This document shows, piece by piece, positions 1 to 9,203 of a stretch of 64,000 bases of DNA. Under the pieces are notes generated by a model. That model saw only the letters and a program-made list of their open reading frames with translations. It was not told the DNA's origin and searched no databases. The DNA is from Paracoccaceae bacterium. Lineage in GTDB: Bacteria; Pseudomonadota; Alphaproteobacteria; Rhodobacterales; Rhodobacteraceae. The stretch's first letter is position 1. The number at the start of each line of letters is the position of its first letter. The position numbers and the translations under genes were made by a program. Where the stretch lies: NCBI GenBank assembly GCA_024226455.1, contig JAAELR010000031.1, positions 1 to 64,000 of the forward strand, read 5' to 3'.

Positions 1-585
1 ATCGGCGAGCGGCAAACCCTGGCCCAGCGCGCCGGCGCAGATGCGCACCGGTTCGAGCCTTTGGTTCATCAATCCGATGACCGGGCGCTCGGTCTGGTGA
101 CCGATCCACTTGACCGCAACGGCGCGGCCATCCGCGGTCAGTATGGTATCGCCGATTTGCAACTCTTCGACCGCGGTTTCGCCCGCGGGCGTGGCAATGC
201 CGGTGCCGGCGGCGAAACAATTACTGGTTATTGCGTCATCTAATATCCTTTGGTACGTAATGGATGGCCAGTTGGCTGTCTTAGCCAAGTTGTCAAAAGC
301 CTCATCGTAGGGGACGTAAGCCGTCGTCTCCCCGTGCGACGTGCCCATAAAAATGCCGTAGTTATTCCCAATGATATTAACAACCCACCCAGTGTATTGT
401 ATGGCTGGGTTAAGCCAATAGTCCGGGGTGGACCCCAACGAGTCCAACTTCAAATCCCCATCTCGGTCAACAACTTCCGACTCGAATGCAGTAATGTTTA
501 CATCAGTCCATGAGGCAAAGGCGTCATTAGTTGTAAAGTTTGCTAGTGCTACGAAGTGTGTTGTGTCCAAAAGCACGGTTGCCAT
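1..585 (-). CDS. Hint-domain protein, N-terminal part (continues beyond window start)
   Basis: An open frame of 195 codons runs from an ATG at 585 to the window edge without a stop, so the gene is partial. Residues 1 to about 122 match nothing I recognise. From Cys123 the sequence CFAAGTGIATPAGE, followed by VEELQIGDTILTADG, is the start of a Hedgehog/intein (Hint) domain of the type common in Rhodobacteraceae, including the nucleophilic first Cys. Hint domains catalyse self-cleavage or splicing; the role of the bacterial stand-alone forms is unsettled. The start is supported by a G-rich Shine-Dalgarno stretch 8 bases upstream. The first 120 codons are visibly richer in A and T than the Hint part, which suggests a separately acquired N-terminal module. 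Confidence 0.75.
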   Translation of the reverse strand, partial: MATVLLDTTHFVALANFTTNDAFASWTDVNITAFESEVVDRDGDLKLDSLGSTPDYWLNPAIQYTGWVVNIIGNNYGIFMGTSHGETTAYVPYDEAFDNLAKTANWPSITYQRILDDAITSNCFAAGTGIATPAGETAVEELQIGDTILTADGRAVAVKWIGHQTERPVIGLMNQRLEPVRICAGALGQGLPLAD

Positions 586-1047
586 TTTAGTATCCCCCCG
601 TCGGAATCTTTGCATGATTAGTTGTCTATGAAGGCGCCGCTTGCACGGCACTCACTGCACCGGCGTCCACCTGCCATCGCCTCGAGCGTACTCGCAAGCG
701 CCATAGCGTTCGGTGGCCGTCGGCCTGCTGTGCTTCCCAACGCGCCATGGTCTGCCCCGGTGCAGCAACACGCACCGTCAGGCCGACGCCAAAATCCCCC
801 CCCCAGGCAGCTTTTGGGATGAACTGTTAACTCTATTTTAATAATGCACGCTCAGGGGGCAACGTCAATAGCAAAATAGCGTGATTGCGGGAAAACCTCC
901 GGACCGGGCCTTTTGAGCGACCCATGGGGCCGCGCAATCTGGCAGTTTCGCCTGTCCGCCCGCTTGCCGAACCGGCGCTGCATGTTTCGGACGGAACCAC
1001 CCGATCAGGGAGCGGCTGATGCCGCCTGATCCGACCGGTCGGGTCCC
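586..1047. other. Intergenic region without a supported gene
   Basis: This 462-base gap separates the starts/ends of two minus-strand genes. It holds the candidate promoter at 839-868 and an interrupted inverted repeat at about 1003-1031 (GATCAGG and GCGGC arms around TGAT), which could be the 3' hairpin of the hemolysin III-like gene but has no T-run. I see no convincing open reading frame. Confidence 0.5.
839..868 (-). promoter_or_regulatory. Candidate sigma-70 promoter for the Hint-domain gene
   Basis: Read on the minus strand, TTGACG (863-868) is followed after 17 to 18 bases by ATTATT/TTATTA (839-845). This lies in the only AT-rich patch upstream of the Hint-domain gene and would give a leader of about 250 bases. 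It was identified by eye only. Confidence 0.35.
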
Positions 1048-1722
1048 TCAGAGCGCCGCCAGTTGGACCGATGTGTCGGCCATGTGCAGGGTCACGGCGG
1101 CGAAGAACAGCACCGAGGCTGCCAGCACAAAGGCATGCCAGACGGTCATGTGGTGCGGCAGGCGGTCGAAGACGTAGAACACCACTCCGGCAGTATAGAG
1201 CAGCCCGCCGGCGACGATCAGCGCCAGCACCGGCCCCGACAACTGCGCGAAAACCGCCCCGCCCGCCAGCATGCCGGCCCAGCCCATGCCGAGATAGAGC
1301 GCCAGAGCCAGCCAGCGGAACCGGTTCGGATCGACCAGCTTCAGCCCCGAGCCCGCCAGTGCGGCGCCCCAGAGCCCGGCCAGCAGAGCCGCGCCCTGAC
1401 CGCCGGTCAGCAGGGTGAAGGGCGTGTAGGTGCCGGCGATCTTGATGTAGATCGCCGAATGATCCAGCCGCTGCAGCAGGCCCTTCCAGCGCTCGGACCG
1501 GTTGATGTTATAAAGCGCCGACATGCCGATCATGGCGATCAGCGCGGCGCCATAGACCGATATGCCCACGATGGCAGAGGCATCGCCGCGCCACAGCACC
1601 GTCAGGGTCACCAGCACCGGCACCGCCGACAGCACCGCCACCAGGCCCAGCACATGCACCACCGCGTCCGAAAGATACTCGGCACGGGAATAGAGCGGGC
1701 GCTGTGCTGAAAGGAGCGGCAT
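1048..1722 (-). CDS. Hemolysin III / PAQR-family integral membrane protein
   Basis: The 224-residue product is almost entirely hydrophobic with about seven membrane segments, the expected size and layout for the hemolysin III (YqfA/TrhA) branch of the PAQR superfamily. Conserved polar residues of the family are visible: His23 (VVHVLG), the SALYN segment near 68-72, Asp87-His88 in LDHSAIYIKIAGTYTP, and a C-terminal PHHMTVWHAF. In bacteria these proteins are implicated in membrane energetics and fluidity rather than true haemolysis. The frame is open further upstream to 2013, but the added 97 residues are basic and non-hydrophobic and the family begins near SRAEYLSD, so I chose the ATG at 1722. 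No strong ribosome binding site is visible. Confidence 0.85.
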   Translation of the reverse strand: MPLLSAQRPLYSRAEYLSDAVVHVLGLVAVLSAVPVLVTLTVLWRGDASAIVGISVYGAALIAMIGMSALYNINRSERWKGLLQRLDHSAIYIKIAGTYTPFTLLTGGQGAALLAGLWGAALAGSGLKLVDPNRFRWLALALYLGMGWAGMLAGGAVFAQLSGPVLALIVAGGLLYTAGVVFYVFDRLPHHMTVWHAFVLAASVLFFAAVTLHMADTSVQLAAL

Positions 1723-2009
1723 GGGTCTGAATTTAGGTGCGATCCGGTTGCGCGCAAAGCCTGCCGTTACGGAAACCCGGGCTGATGCGCGCTTTGTTGC
1801 ACATCCATTGAGCGGGTGCGTTGCTGGACAGCGCGGGGTCCCGGCACCCCGGATCGGTTGCAACCGCCACAGGGCCCGAACCATGGGCTTTCGCCCCGTC
1901 CGATCCACCCGCATGGCCAGACCGACGCTGGAGGGCGCAGGGGTGCATCTGCATTGACCGGCGGCGCGCCTGTGAGACTTCTCATGTAACCTGCTGGTTT
2001 TCATGTACA

Positions 2010-2927
2010 TCACCGATCACCCGGCGGGCGCGCCAGGCGGCGCTCTCGCCAGACGATCAGCAACCCGCCGGCAATGATCAGCAGCGCGCCGGGGAACAGG
2101 TCACGCCAGGGCGCCTCGTCAAAGAACAGCCAGCCGAGCGCAAAGGCCAGCGGGATGCCGAAATAGGAAAACGGCGCCAGGTTCGACTGCTCGGTCATCC
2201 GAAACGAGATCACCAGGCAGAGCACCGCTGAGCCTCCGAATGCCCCCATCGCCACGATCCAGCCCAGATCGACCGGCGACCGGACCCCGGAGAAACCTCC
2301 AAGCAGCAGCGTCAGCAGCAGCGCGCCCACTGCCGCCGCGGCAGAAGAATGCAGGTTGACCAGCGGGCTGGGCACCTCGGTGTCGAACATCCGCGCCGTC
2401 ACCCCGGTCAGCGCGTATAGTGCAGCCGCCGCCAGCGGCAGCAGGGCATCGGGCGTGAAAGCATCGCGCCCCGGACCCATCACCATCACCACGCCCACGA
2501 ACCCGGCAAGCACCGCCATCCAGCGCATCACCCCGACCCTCTCGGCCAGCAAAGGCACCGCGAAGGCGGTCATGAACAGCGCGTTGGAGTAAGAGATGGT
2601 CGTCGCAGTGGAAAAGGCCAGCCGACCGAGCGACAGGTAGAACATGAACTGCGCAAAGACCACCACGGCGCCACGCAGATAGGCCAGCCGCCATTGGCGC
2701 AGCATCCTGGGCCTTGCCTGCCGGTGCCAGGCGGCGGTCCACCATAGTGCGATGGCGCTGGGGATCAGGCCAAAGAGGTTGCGATAGGCGGAAAGCTCTG
2801 CCGCCGAGTAGTTCGGCGACAGATGCTTGATCACCAGCCCCATCAGATCAAAGAGCAGCAGCGCGGTCAGGAATATCCCGATCGCCCAGAGGGTCCGCGC
2901 CCGGGATGTCGCCGCTGGATCGGTCAT
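2010..2927 (-). CDS. DMT-superfamily (EamA-type) membrane transporter
   Basis: The roughly 305-residue protein has about ten membrane segments made of two homologous EamA halves, beginning LWAIGIFLTALLLFDLMGL and ending in a cytoplasmic basic tail. This is the drug/metabolite transporter fold; the substrate cannot be told from sequence. Ala/Gly-rich helices and the SYSNALFMTAFAVPLLAERV segment at the end of the first repeat are typical. Two adjacent ATG codons (2930 and 2927) lie behind ACAAGGCG; spacing favours the second. The gene is on the same strand as, and about 290 bases upstream of, the hemolysin III-like gene. Confidence 0.85.
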   Translation of the reverse strand: MTDPAATSRARTLWAIGIFLTALLLFDLMGLVIKHLSPNYSAAELSAYRNLFGLIPSAIALWWTAAWHRQARPRMLRQWRLAYLRGAVVVFAQFMFYLSLGRLAFSTATTISYSNALFMTAFAVPLLAERVGVMRWMAVLAGFVGVVMVMGPGRDAFTPDALLPLAAAALYALTGVTARMFDTEVPSPLVNLHSSAAAAVGALLLTLLLGGFSGVRSPVDLGWIVAMGAFGGSAVLCLVISFRMTEQSNLAPFSYFGIPLAFALGWLFFDEAPWRDLFPGALLIIAGGLLIVWRERRLARPPGDR

Positions 2928-3368
2928 CATATCGCCTTGTAACCCTGCCAAAGCCTAGGCCAGGCGACAAAGGAAGGAAAGCGGCGCCCGCCGCCCGTTT
3001 GGGCAACAAAACCAGGATCGGCCATTGATCCCGATGGGTCCCCTTTGTTGGGGATGTGCCGGTCGAGTGGCTTGTGCCGGGCGCATAGTGGGCCGCGTAT
3101 GGCCGCGGGATGACGGGGTGAAACCCCGCCCGAACGAATTGGCCGGGCTGACCGGGCTGATCTGCGTTGGCAAAGAAAATGGGCCCCCGAAGGGGCCCAG
3201 TCTCGCTGATCAGGCTCGTTTGATGTACCGCCCGGTTTCTGCCTGCGGCCTAATCCGCGTCAGGGGCGAGCGCACCCGCCCCGTGTAAGGATGGGCAAGG
3301 ACCGATCGTCCGCCCCCACCCTGTTTGTTACGCCTGCGAGTTCTGGTCGAAAACTCGCAGCCGCCCGT
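2928..3368. other. Intergenic region between nrdJ and the DMT transporter gene
   Basis: This 441-base gap contains two hairpins downstream of nrdJ (a TGCGAGTT/AACTCGCA stem at 3335-3359 and the terminator at 3171-3198) and presumably the promoter of the transporter gene. Short open frames on both strands are proline- and arginine-rich and resemble no protein, so I call no gene. Confidence 0.5.
3171..3198 (-). terminator. Rho-independent terminator downstream of nrdJ
   Basis: On the minus strand GGGCCCC-TTCG-GGGGCCC is followed by ATTTTCTTT. The seven-pair GC stem with a T-rich tail is a classic intrinsic terminator, about 170 bases after the nrdJ stop. Confidence 0.75.
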
Positions 3369-6300
3369 TCAACTGCAGCCGCTGGTCGCGCCGCAGGTAT
3401 TGCATTTCATGCAGGTGCCGTTCCTCACAAGCGTGTAGTTGCCGCAATCGCTGCAAGGGTCGCCCTCGAAGCCTTGCAAGCGCGCCTTGAAGCGGGCGTC
3501 GATCTTGACGGTGCCGCTGGCCACCGCGGTGGTGGTTGTCGCCGCCACCATGGTGTCGGCCACTTCCGGCACCAGCGCCTGCAGCGTCGCCATCGGGTCG
3601 CCTGCCCCGTTCAGCGCCACGGCGCCGCTCTGGCCGCCGTTCAGCACCACCAGTTCCTGCGGCGGTCGGTTGCGAAGGTATCCGGTCGATACGACTTTTC
3701 TCAGCACCTCCATCTGATCGAAACCGCCCGAATCCGGCACCTCGGCAAAGTTGCGTTTGCCTTCCTCGTCGCCCCGGCCCAGTTCGTCGAAACTGACGCC
3801 CTCGGGTTTGACATGCGCCAGATCGGTGCGGTCGAGATAGCTGACCGCCAGTTCGCGGAAGATATAGTCGAGGATCGAGGTGGCATTCTTGATGGTTTCG
3901 TTACCCTGCACCATGCCCGCCGGTTCGAAGCGGGTGAAGGTGAAGGCCTCGACGAATTCCTCCAGCGGCACGCCGTATTGCAGGCCCACGGAAACGGCGA
4001 TGGCAAAGTTGTTCATCATGGCGCGAAAGCCCGCGCCCTCCTTGTGCATGTCGATAAATATCTCACCCAGGTTGCCATCCTGGTATTCGCCGGTGCGCAG
4101 ATAGACCTTGTGGCCACCGACGATGGCCTTTTGCGTATAGCCGCGGCGGCGCTCTGGCATCTTGTCGCGGGCGCGGCTGATCACCTCCTTGATCACCACC
4201 TTCTCGACGATCTTCTCTGCAAACACCTGGGCTTTCTCTACCGGGTTGCCGGTTTCGAGCACCTCGGCGGCCTCGTCGTCATCCTCGACCAGCGCCGAGG
4301 CCAGGGGTTGCGACAGTTTAGAGCCGTCGCGGTAAAGCGCGTTGGCCTTGACCCCCATCGCCCACGAGCGTTCATAGGCCTGCTGCACTTCTTCGATGCT
4401 GGCGTCATTGGCCATGTTGATGGTCTTCGATATGGCGCCAGAGATGAATGACTGGGCGGCGGCCATCATGTCGATATGGCTGTTGACCGAAAGAAAGCGC
4501 TTGCCCCTCTTGCCGCAGGGGTTGGCGCAATCGAAGACCGAGTAGTGGGCCTTGTCGAGATGCGGCGCGTCTTCCAGCGTCATGGTCCCGCAGACATGGT
4601 CGTTGGCGGCGTCGATCTCTGACCGGTTGAAGCCGAGATGGCGCAGCAGGTCGAAACCCGGATCGGCCAGTTTGTCGGCCGGGATGCCCAGCGGGCCGGT
4701 GCAGAACTCCTCGCCCAGCGTCCACTGGTTAAAGACGAACCGGATGTCGAAGGCGCTGGGCAGCGCGGCCTCTATCTTGTCCAGCTCTTTCGGACCAAAG
4801 CCGTGGCCGATCAGCGACCTGTGGTTGATGCCGGGCGCTTTGCCCAGGGTTCCGTGGCCGACGGCGTAGGAAACGATCTCTTCAACCTGGGAGGAGGAGT
4901 ATCCGAGGGTTTCCAGCGCCGCCGGCACCGAGCGGTTGATGATCTTGAAATACCCGCCGCCCGCGAGCTTTTTGAATTTCACCAGCGCGAAATCGGGCTC
5001 GATCCCGGTGGTGTCGCAATCCATCACCAGGCCGATGGTGCCGGTGGGCGCAATGACGCTGGTCTGGGCATTGCGGAATCCATGCTTTGTGCCAAGGCTC
5101 AGCGCCTCGTCCCAGGCGGATGTGGCCAGGGCGACCAGCATTGCGTCGGGGCAATTGCCGTGGTCGAGCGGCACCGGCTTGATCGCAAGCTCCTCGTAAC
5201 CATCAAGGTTGCCATGCGCCGCGTTGCGGTGGTTGCGGATCACGCGCAGCATGTGATCGGCGTTGCGGGCGTGGCCCGGGAAGGCGCCAAGCTCTCCGGC
5301 AATCTCGGCGCTGGTGGCATAGGCCACGCCGGTCATGACCGCGGTCAGGGCACCGCACATGGCGCGGCCCTTTTTGCTGTCGTAGCCGAGCCCCATGTTC
5401 ATCAGCAGACCGCCGATATTGGCATAGCCAAGGCCGAGGGTGCGGAAATCATAAGACAGCCGCGCGATTTCCCTGGACGGGAACTGCGCCATCATCACGC
5501 TGATTTCCAGCGTCAGGGTCCAGAGCCGCGTGGCGTGCACAAAGTCCTCGGCCTGAAACTGGCCGTCGGCCCAGAAGGTCAGCAGGTTCATCGAGGCGAG
5601 ATTGCAGGCGGTGTCGTCGAGGAACATGTACTCTGAACAGGGGTTCGACCCGCGGATCTGGCCGTCTTCGGGGCAGGTGTGCCAGGCGTTGACCGTATCG
5701 TGATACTGGATGCCGGGATCGGCACAGGCCCAGGCGGCGTGGCCGATCTGCTCCCAAAGATCGCGGGCCTTGATGGTTTTCGACACCTTGCCGTCGGTGC
5801 GGCGGATAAGCTCCCAGTCGGCATCTTCGGCGACTGCCTCAAGGAAAGCGTCGGTGACGCGCACCGAGTTGTTGGAGTTCTGGCCGGAAACGGAGCTGTA
5901 GGCCTCCGAGTCCCAGTCGGTGTCGTAGGTGGGAAACTCGATAGAGGTATAACCCTGGCGCGCATAGTCCAGCACGCGCTTGACATAGGGTTCGGGGATC
6001 GCGGCCTTCTTGGCGGCGCGCACGGCGGTCTTGAGCTGCGGGTTCTTGCCGGGGTCGGTGGCGTCGGCCAGATCGCCGTCCCATTGACCGATAGCGGCGA
6101 AGATCTCGTTCAGCCTGGTTTCATGCGCCTTGGAACCGGCAACCAGGCTGGCGACCTTCTGTTCCTCCTTGACCTTCCAGTTGATGTATTCCTCGATATC
6201 GGGATGGTCGGCATCGACGATCACCATCTTGGCGGCGCGCCGCGTGGTGCCGCCCGACTTGATGGCGCCCGCCGCGCGGTCGCCGATCTTCAAGAACCCC

Positions 6301-7043
6301 ATCAGGCCAGAGGATTTTCCCCCACCCGACAAGGCCTCACCCTCGCCCCTCAGCCAGGAGAAATTGGTGCCGGTGCCGGAGCCGTATTTGAACAGCCGCG
6401 CCTCGCGCACCCAAAGGTCCATGATACCGCCCTCGTTGACCAGATCGTCACTGACCGACTGGATGAAGCAGGCATGCGGCTGGGGGTGTTCGTAGCTGGA
6501 TTTCGATTTGGTCAGCTTGCCGGTCTTGTAGTCTACATAATAGTGCCCCTGGGCCGGACCGTCGATGCCGTAGGCCCAGTGTAGGCCGGTGTTGAACCAT
6601 TGCGGGCTGTTCGGTGCGGCGCGCTGGGTGGCCAGCATGTGGCGCATCTCGTCGAAATAGGCGCTTGCGTCCTTTTCGGTCGAGAAATAGCCGCCCTTCC
6701 AGCCCCAATAGGTCCAGGCACCGGCAAGGCGGTCAAAAACCTGCCGGGCCGATTGCTCGCCGCCGGTCTCGACATCGTTTCCGTCGGGAACAGAGCGCCA
6801 GAGGAATTCGGGCACGCCCTTCTCACGCACACGCTTCAGCCTGGCGGGAACACCGGCCCTGCGAAAATACTTCTGGGCGAGGACGTCACCGGCAACCTGG
6901 CTCCACGCGGCAGGGACCTCGATGTCGTCGTTCTTGAACACCACGGTGCCGTCGGGATTGCGAATCTCCGAACTGGTCAGGGTAAATTTGATATCGGTAT
7001 ACGCGTCTTGGCCTGCCTTGGTAAACTTGCGTGGTATTTGCAT
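3369..7043 (-). CDS. nrdJ: Vitamin B12-dependent (class II) ribonucleoside-diphosphate reductase
   Basis: The 1224-residue protein reduces ribonucleotides to deoxyribonucleotides using adenosylcobalamin, so it works with or without oxygen. Visible family features are the N-terminal [44 protein letters not shown], the catalytic-region [40 protein letters not shown], and a C-terminal Cys-rich tail ([21 protein letters not shown]) that recycles the active-site disulfide. The frame is open to 7298, but homologues start at the MQIPRKFT residue, which has GAGG 11 bases upstream; an ATG at 7073 is the alternative. NrdR-like boxes upstream suggest control by the NrdR repressor. The gene is intact and apparently monocistronic. 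Confidence 0.96.
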   Translation of the reverse strand: MQIPRKFTKAGQDAYTDIKFTLTSSEIRNPDGTVVFKNDDIEVPAAWSQVAGDVLAQKYFRRAGVPARLKRVREKGVPEFLWRSVPDGNDVETGGEQSARQVFDRLAGAWTYWGWKGGYFSTEKDASAYFDEMRHMLATQRAAPNSPQWFNTGLHWAYGIDGPAQGHYYVDYKTGKLTKSKSSYEHPQPHACFIQSVSDDLVNEGGIMDLWVREARLFKYGSGTGTNFSWLRGEGEALSGGGKSSGLMGFLKIGDRAAGAIKSGGTTRRAAKMVIVDADHPDIEEYINWKVKEEQKVASLVAGSKAHETRLNEIFAAIGQWDGDLADATDPGKNPQLKTAVRAAKKAAIPEPYVKRVLDYARQGYTSIEFPTYDTDWDSEAYSSVSGQNSNNSVRVTDAFLEAVAEDADWELIRRTDGKVSKTIKARDLWEQIGHAAWACADPGIQYHDTVNAWHTCPEDGQIRGSNPCSEYMFLDDTACNLASMNLLTFWADGQFQAEDFVHATRLWTLTLEISVMMAQFPSREIARLSYDFRTLGLGYANIGGLLMNMGLGYDSKKGRAMCGALTAVMTGVAYATSAEIAGELGAFPGHARNADHMLRVIRNHRNAAHGNLDGYEELAIKPVPLDHGNCPDAMLVALATSAWDEALSLGTKHGFRNAQTSVIAPTGTIGLVMDCDTTGIEPDFALVKFKKLAGGGYFKIINRSVPAALETLGYSSSQVEEIVSYAVGHGTLGKAPGINHRSLIGHGFGPKELDKIEAALPSAFDIRFVFNQWTLGEEFCTGPLGIPADKLADPGFDLLRHLGFNRSEIDAANDHVCGTMTLEDAPHLDKAHYSVFDCANPCGKRGKRFLSVNSHIDMMAAAQSFISGAISKTINMANDASIEEVQQAYERSWAMGVKANALYRDGSKLSQPLASALVEDDDEAAEVLETGNPVEKAQVFAEKIVEKVVIKEVISRARDKMPERRRGYTQKAIVGGHKVYLRTGEYQDGNLGEIFIDMHKEGAGFRAMMNNFAIAVSVGLQYGVPLEEFVEAFTFTRFEPAGMVQGNETIKNATSILDYIFRELAVSYLDRTDLAHVKPEGVSFDELGRGDEEGKRNFAEVPDSGGFDQMEVLRKVVSTGYLRNRPPQELVVLNGGQSGAVALNGAGDPMATLQALVPEVADTMVAATTTTAVASGTVKIDARFKARLQGFEGDPCSDCGNYTLVRNGTCMKCNTCGATSGCS

Positions 7044-7261
7044 TGCTGGTTTTGCCTCATTTTTTCGCGGCATGTTCCCGCCGCGTTTCTTTTGCCATGT
7101 TTCCGGACCGATTGCTCTGACGGCAATCTGGTCCAACCACTCCCCGCCGACCATTCGAACGCAGGCAAAAACATCCCCCAAACGATGCCTGTGGCCTCGC
7201 CTGCGGCTCTGGGTGTCCCCGAGAGTCGAAAAAGGTTGTGTTTCCCCGCCGTCCGGCCTCG

Positions 7262-7277
7262 CCACTATATCTTGTAG
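7262..7277. promoter_or_regulatory. NrdR box upstream of nrdJ
   Basis: The 16 bases CCACTATATCTTGTAG fit the published NrdR-box pattern acaCwAtATaTwGtgt closely in the core (CTATATCTTGT). NrdR is the ATP/dATP-sensing repressor of bacterial nrd genes, so the position about 220 bases before the nrdJ start makes functional sense. Read on the minus strand, the box also contains TATAGT, a possible -10 element. Confidence 0.6.
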
Positions 7278-7291
7278 CCACCGTGTCGGCG

Positions 7292-7307
7292 TGCACAATC
7301 TGGCGTA
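7292..7307. promoter_or_regulatory. Second, degenerate NrdR-like box
   Basis: GCACAATCTGGCGTAG starts exactly 30 bases after the first box and shares its CAAT...GTAG skeleton. NrdR boxes usually occur as pairs about three helical turns apart, which supports this weaker match. Confidence 0.35.
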
Positions 7308-7429
7308 GATGGCGGGGTCAGGTCAATCAAAAAATCCGACTTATGCACTGGTAATTTCGATTGACGGTAGACGTTGAATTTGCATCTTCCCATTAAGGAA
7401 TTGATTCATTTTCGTGCCACAAGCCAGAG

Positions 7430-7438
7430 TTATCCACA
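7430..7438 (+). promoter_or_regulatory. Perfect DnaA-box sequence upstream of nrdJ
   Basis: TTATCCACA is a perfect match to the DnaA-box consensus. Only one copy is seen, so it is not an origin. DnaA control of ribonucleotide reductase is known in Escherichia coli; a similar role here is inference. Confidence 0.35.
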
Positions 7439-7671
7439 GGGTGGTAGTGCAGACTTTGCGGTTTTCGTTTGCCGCGCAGATGCTTACCCCGCCAAGCTGA
7501 AATCCTGCTTCAAAAGATCATGAAATCGCCGCCGCGACCATTGCGCCAGAACTTGTGTATTTGCCAGTGGTCAAGCGCGTGGCATGAATACCACTCCGGT
7601 GAGCCAGCTTGAGAATCGCGGATTTAGTGGTTGGCGCGCATATTGGCCGCTACATGCGGGACCAGGGCGCG

Positions 7672-8499
7672 CTATTCGACCCAGAAGCGCAACATATGGC
7701 GGCCCGGGCGCCAGGCGCCGGGCCGCGGCCCATCGACAAAGCTGGTGCGGCCATGGAACACGCAGGTATCGGCGGTAACCAGAAAATCGCCCTGACGCAG
7801 AAAAAGGCGGCTTTGCAGGTCGGAAATATCCAGATACGCATCGAGAACGTCCAGGGCATAGACCTGCGCCGGTGTCAGCGGGCGGCCACCGCGCCGATGC
7901 GCGCTTTCGATGTAGGACCGCAGATAACGGAACGACGGGCCCTGCGGTGTCTCTGTCAGCACCGGCATTTCAAACAGCACGGGTTCGGCGGTCATGCCAC
8001 GGGTTTCGAACAGGAATGGCTGCGACAGGGTCTCTATCACATCCGGCTGCGCACGCATCCGCTGCAGCACGTCTGTGGCATGGATGACGATAGACTGACC
8101 ACCGATCAACGCAGGCGACGCACAACCCAGACACAGGTATTTCATCGGCTCGGGGCGGTTGACACTATCGGTGTGAATATCGCCGCCCTGCCGGGTCTGA
8201 TGATAGCGCGCGCCTTGTTCGATACGCCCGACATCGTGATCGAAGATATCGATCAGCGTATCACCAGCTTCGTTCTGGACCATGCAGCTGCCCAGCGCCT
8301 CTGCAATAGCGGTCAAATGATCGCGAAAGCTGTCATACCCGTCGCAGAGCCCGCCGAGGGGCACGATGGCATAGTCCTCTGCGTCGACCACGCGGATCAG
8401 ATCGGCGGCCAGCGCCGTGGCTGAAAAACTGCCCGGCGCAGGGGCGGGCAACCAACAGCCACCGGCTGCGCTCGGCTCGTGAGCGGCGATTTGTTGCAT
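7672..8499 (-). CDS. TauD/TfdA-family Fe(II)/2-oxoglutarate dioxygenase
   Basis: The 275-residue protein carries the metal-binding HxD of the family in IHTDSVNRP and the distal His in VFHGRTSF, followed by the 2-oxoglutarate-binding Arg in the RPGRHMLRFWVE tail. Such enzymes hydroxylate or desaturate small substrates (taurine, gamma-butyrobetaine, clavaminate-type compounds); the substrate is not evident. The start at 8499 has AGGACA a good distance upstream; the frame extends to 8568 but lacks a ribosome binding site there. The gene stands alone between the nrdJ regulatory region and tRNA-Pro. Confidence 0.8.
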   Translation of the reverse strand: MQQIAAHEPSAAGGCWLPAPAPGSFSATALAADLIRVVDAEDYAIVPLGGLCDGYDSFRDHLTAIAEALGSCMVQNEAGDTLIDIFDHDVGRIEQGARYHQTRQGGDIHTDSVNRPEPMKYLCLGCASPALIGGQSIVIHATDVLQRMRAQPDVIETLSQPFLFETRGMTAEPVLFEMPVLTETPQGPSFRYLRSYIESAHRRGGRPLTPAQVYALDVLDAYLDISDLQSRLFLRQGDFLVTADTCVFHGRTSFVDGPRPGAWRPGRHMLRFWVE

Positions 8500-8607
8500 C
8501 GCAGAATGTCCTTTTGTCCTTGTTTTCCGCGGCCATAGGCCACGTTTGCAAGACACAAAACCCGGCAACCGAGTGGCGCGACAATCGGCCTTTGCAACGA
8601 TCTTAGA

Positions 8608-8684
8608 TGGTCGGGGCGGCGAGATTCGAACTCACGACCCCCTGTTCCCAAAACAGGTGCGCTACCAGACTGCGCCACGCCCCG
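8608..8684 (-). tRNA. tRNA-Pro (anticodon TGG)
   Basis: A 77-base cloverleaf is clear on the minus strand: acceptor CGGGGCG paired with CGCCCCG, discriminator A, encoded CCA at 8608-8610, T-loop GTTCGAATC, and anticodon stem CCTGT/ACAGG around loop TTTGGGA, giving anticodon TGG. It reads CCN proline codons. Confidence 0.97.
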
Positions 8685-8735
8685 ACGCGGGCGTCATAGC
8701 CCAGCCGGGCCGGTGTGGGAACCCCCCGGGCGCTA

Positions 8736-9203
8736 CTATTCTTCGCAAGGCCAGGCGGCGCCGGCCTGATCGAGCCGCGGGTGGCGCAGCTGCGAGCCGA
8801 CCGTGACGCCCAGCATGGCGGACATGCCGCCGTTTATCTCGAGCACCGCCAGGATATCGTCGCCGCCCGGGATCAGCGTGCGATCCAGCGGCACGGCATT
8901 TTCATGGATCTTCTGCACCACGCCATCGGCCGACAGGAAGATCATGTCGAGCGCGATCAGCGTGTTTTCCATCCAGAATGCCACTGTCTGCGGCTCCTCA
9001 TAGACGAACAGCATGCCGGCGCTGGAAGCCAGCGACGGGCGGCTCATCAGCCCCAGCGACCGCGTGTCGTGCGTGTCGGCCAGTTCGACCGTGAACCGGG
9101 CAGCACCCCACTCCCCGCGCAGATCGACCCGGGTCTCGCCGCATTGCGCCGCCGCCAGACCCGCACTCGCCACCCAAATCGCGGCAACAACCAGTGATTT
9201 CAC
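8736..9203 (-). CDS. DUF192 family protein, probably exported
   Basis: This 155-residue protein starts with a signal peptide (MKSLVVAAIWVASAGLAAAQ, cleavage near residue 20). The remainder fits DUF192: RSLGLMSRPSLASSAGMLFVYEE, then FWMENTLIALDMIFLSADGVV and a VLEINGG segment. The family is a small beta-rich domain of unknown function, often periplasmic in alphaproteobacteria. The start is a GTG overlapping the stop of the upstream cold-shock gene in a GTGA junction, so the pair is translationally coupled. Confidence 0.85.
   Translation of the reverse strand: MKSLVVAAIWVASAGLAAAQCGETRVDLRGEWGAARFTVELADTHDTRSLGLMSRPSLASSAGMLFVYEEPQTVAFWMENTLIALDMIFLSADGVVQKIHENAVPLDRTLIPGGDDILAVLEINGGMSAMLGVTVGSQLRHPRLDQAGAAWPCEE

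Larger units (their letters stand above)
7044..7671. other. Long 5' region of nrdJ, no gene seen
   Basis: This 628-base region between the dioxygenase 3' end and nrdJ is more AT-rich than its neighbours, particularly 7320-7470. It carries the two NrdR-like boxes and one DnaA box. I looked for a cobalamin riboswitch, which would suit a B12-dependent enzyme, and could not find its conserved B12-box. No convincing open frame is present. Confidence 0.5.

Noticed and set aside
1063..1710. Long open frames opposite real genes (also 4638-5636, 15159-16712, 37787-40432, 45995-47620, 50173-51954, 55609-56985 and others)
   Set aside because: They lie antisense or out of frame to well-supported genes, are rich in Arg, His, Pro and Gly, and show no domain. 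In GC-rich DNA such frames arise from codon bias.
7044..7261. Possible cobalamin riboswitch upstream of the B12-dependent nrdJ
   Set aside because: The conserved B12-box and long-range pairing elements were not found.
7320..7600. Possible replication origin (AT-rich, DnaA box)
   Set aside because: Only one DnaA box is present, with no cluster of further boxes or neighbouring origin genes.
8397..8678. Minus-strand open frame running through the tRNA-Pro gene
   Set aside because: Its N-terminal part is the translated tRNA (MAQSGSAPVLGTGGREFESRRPD is a familiar tRNA artefact).
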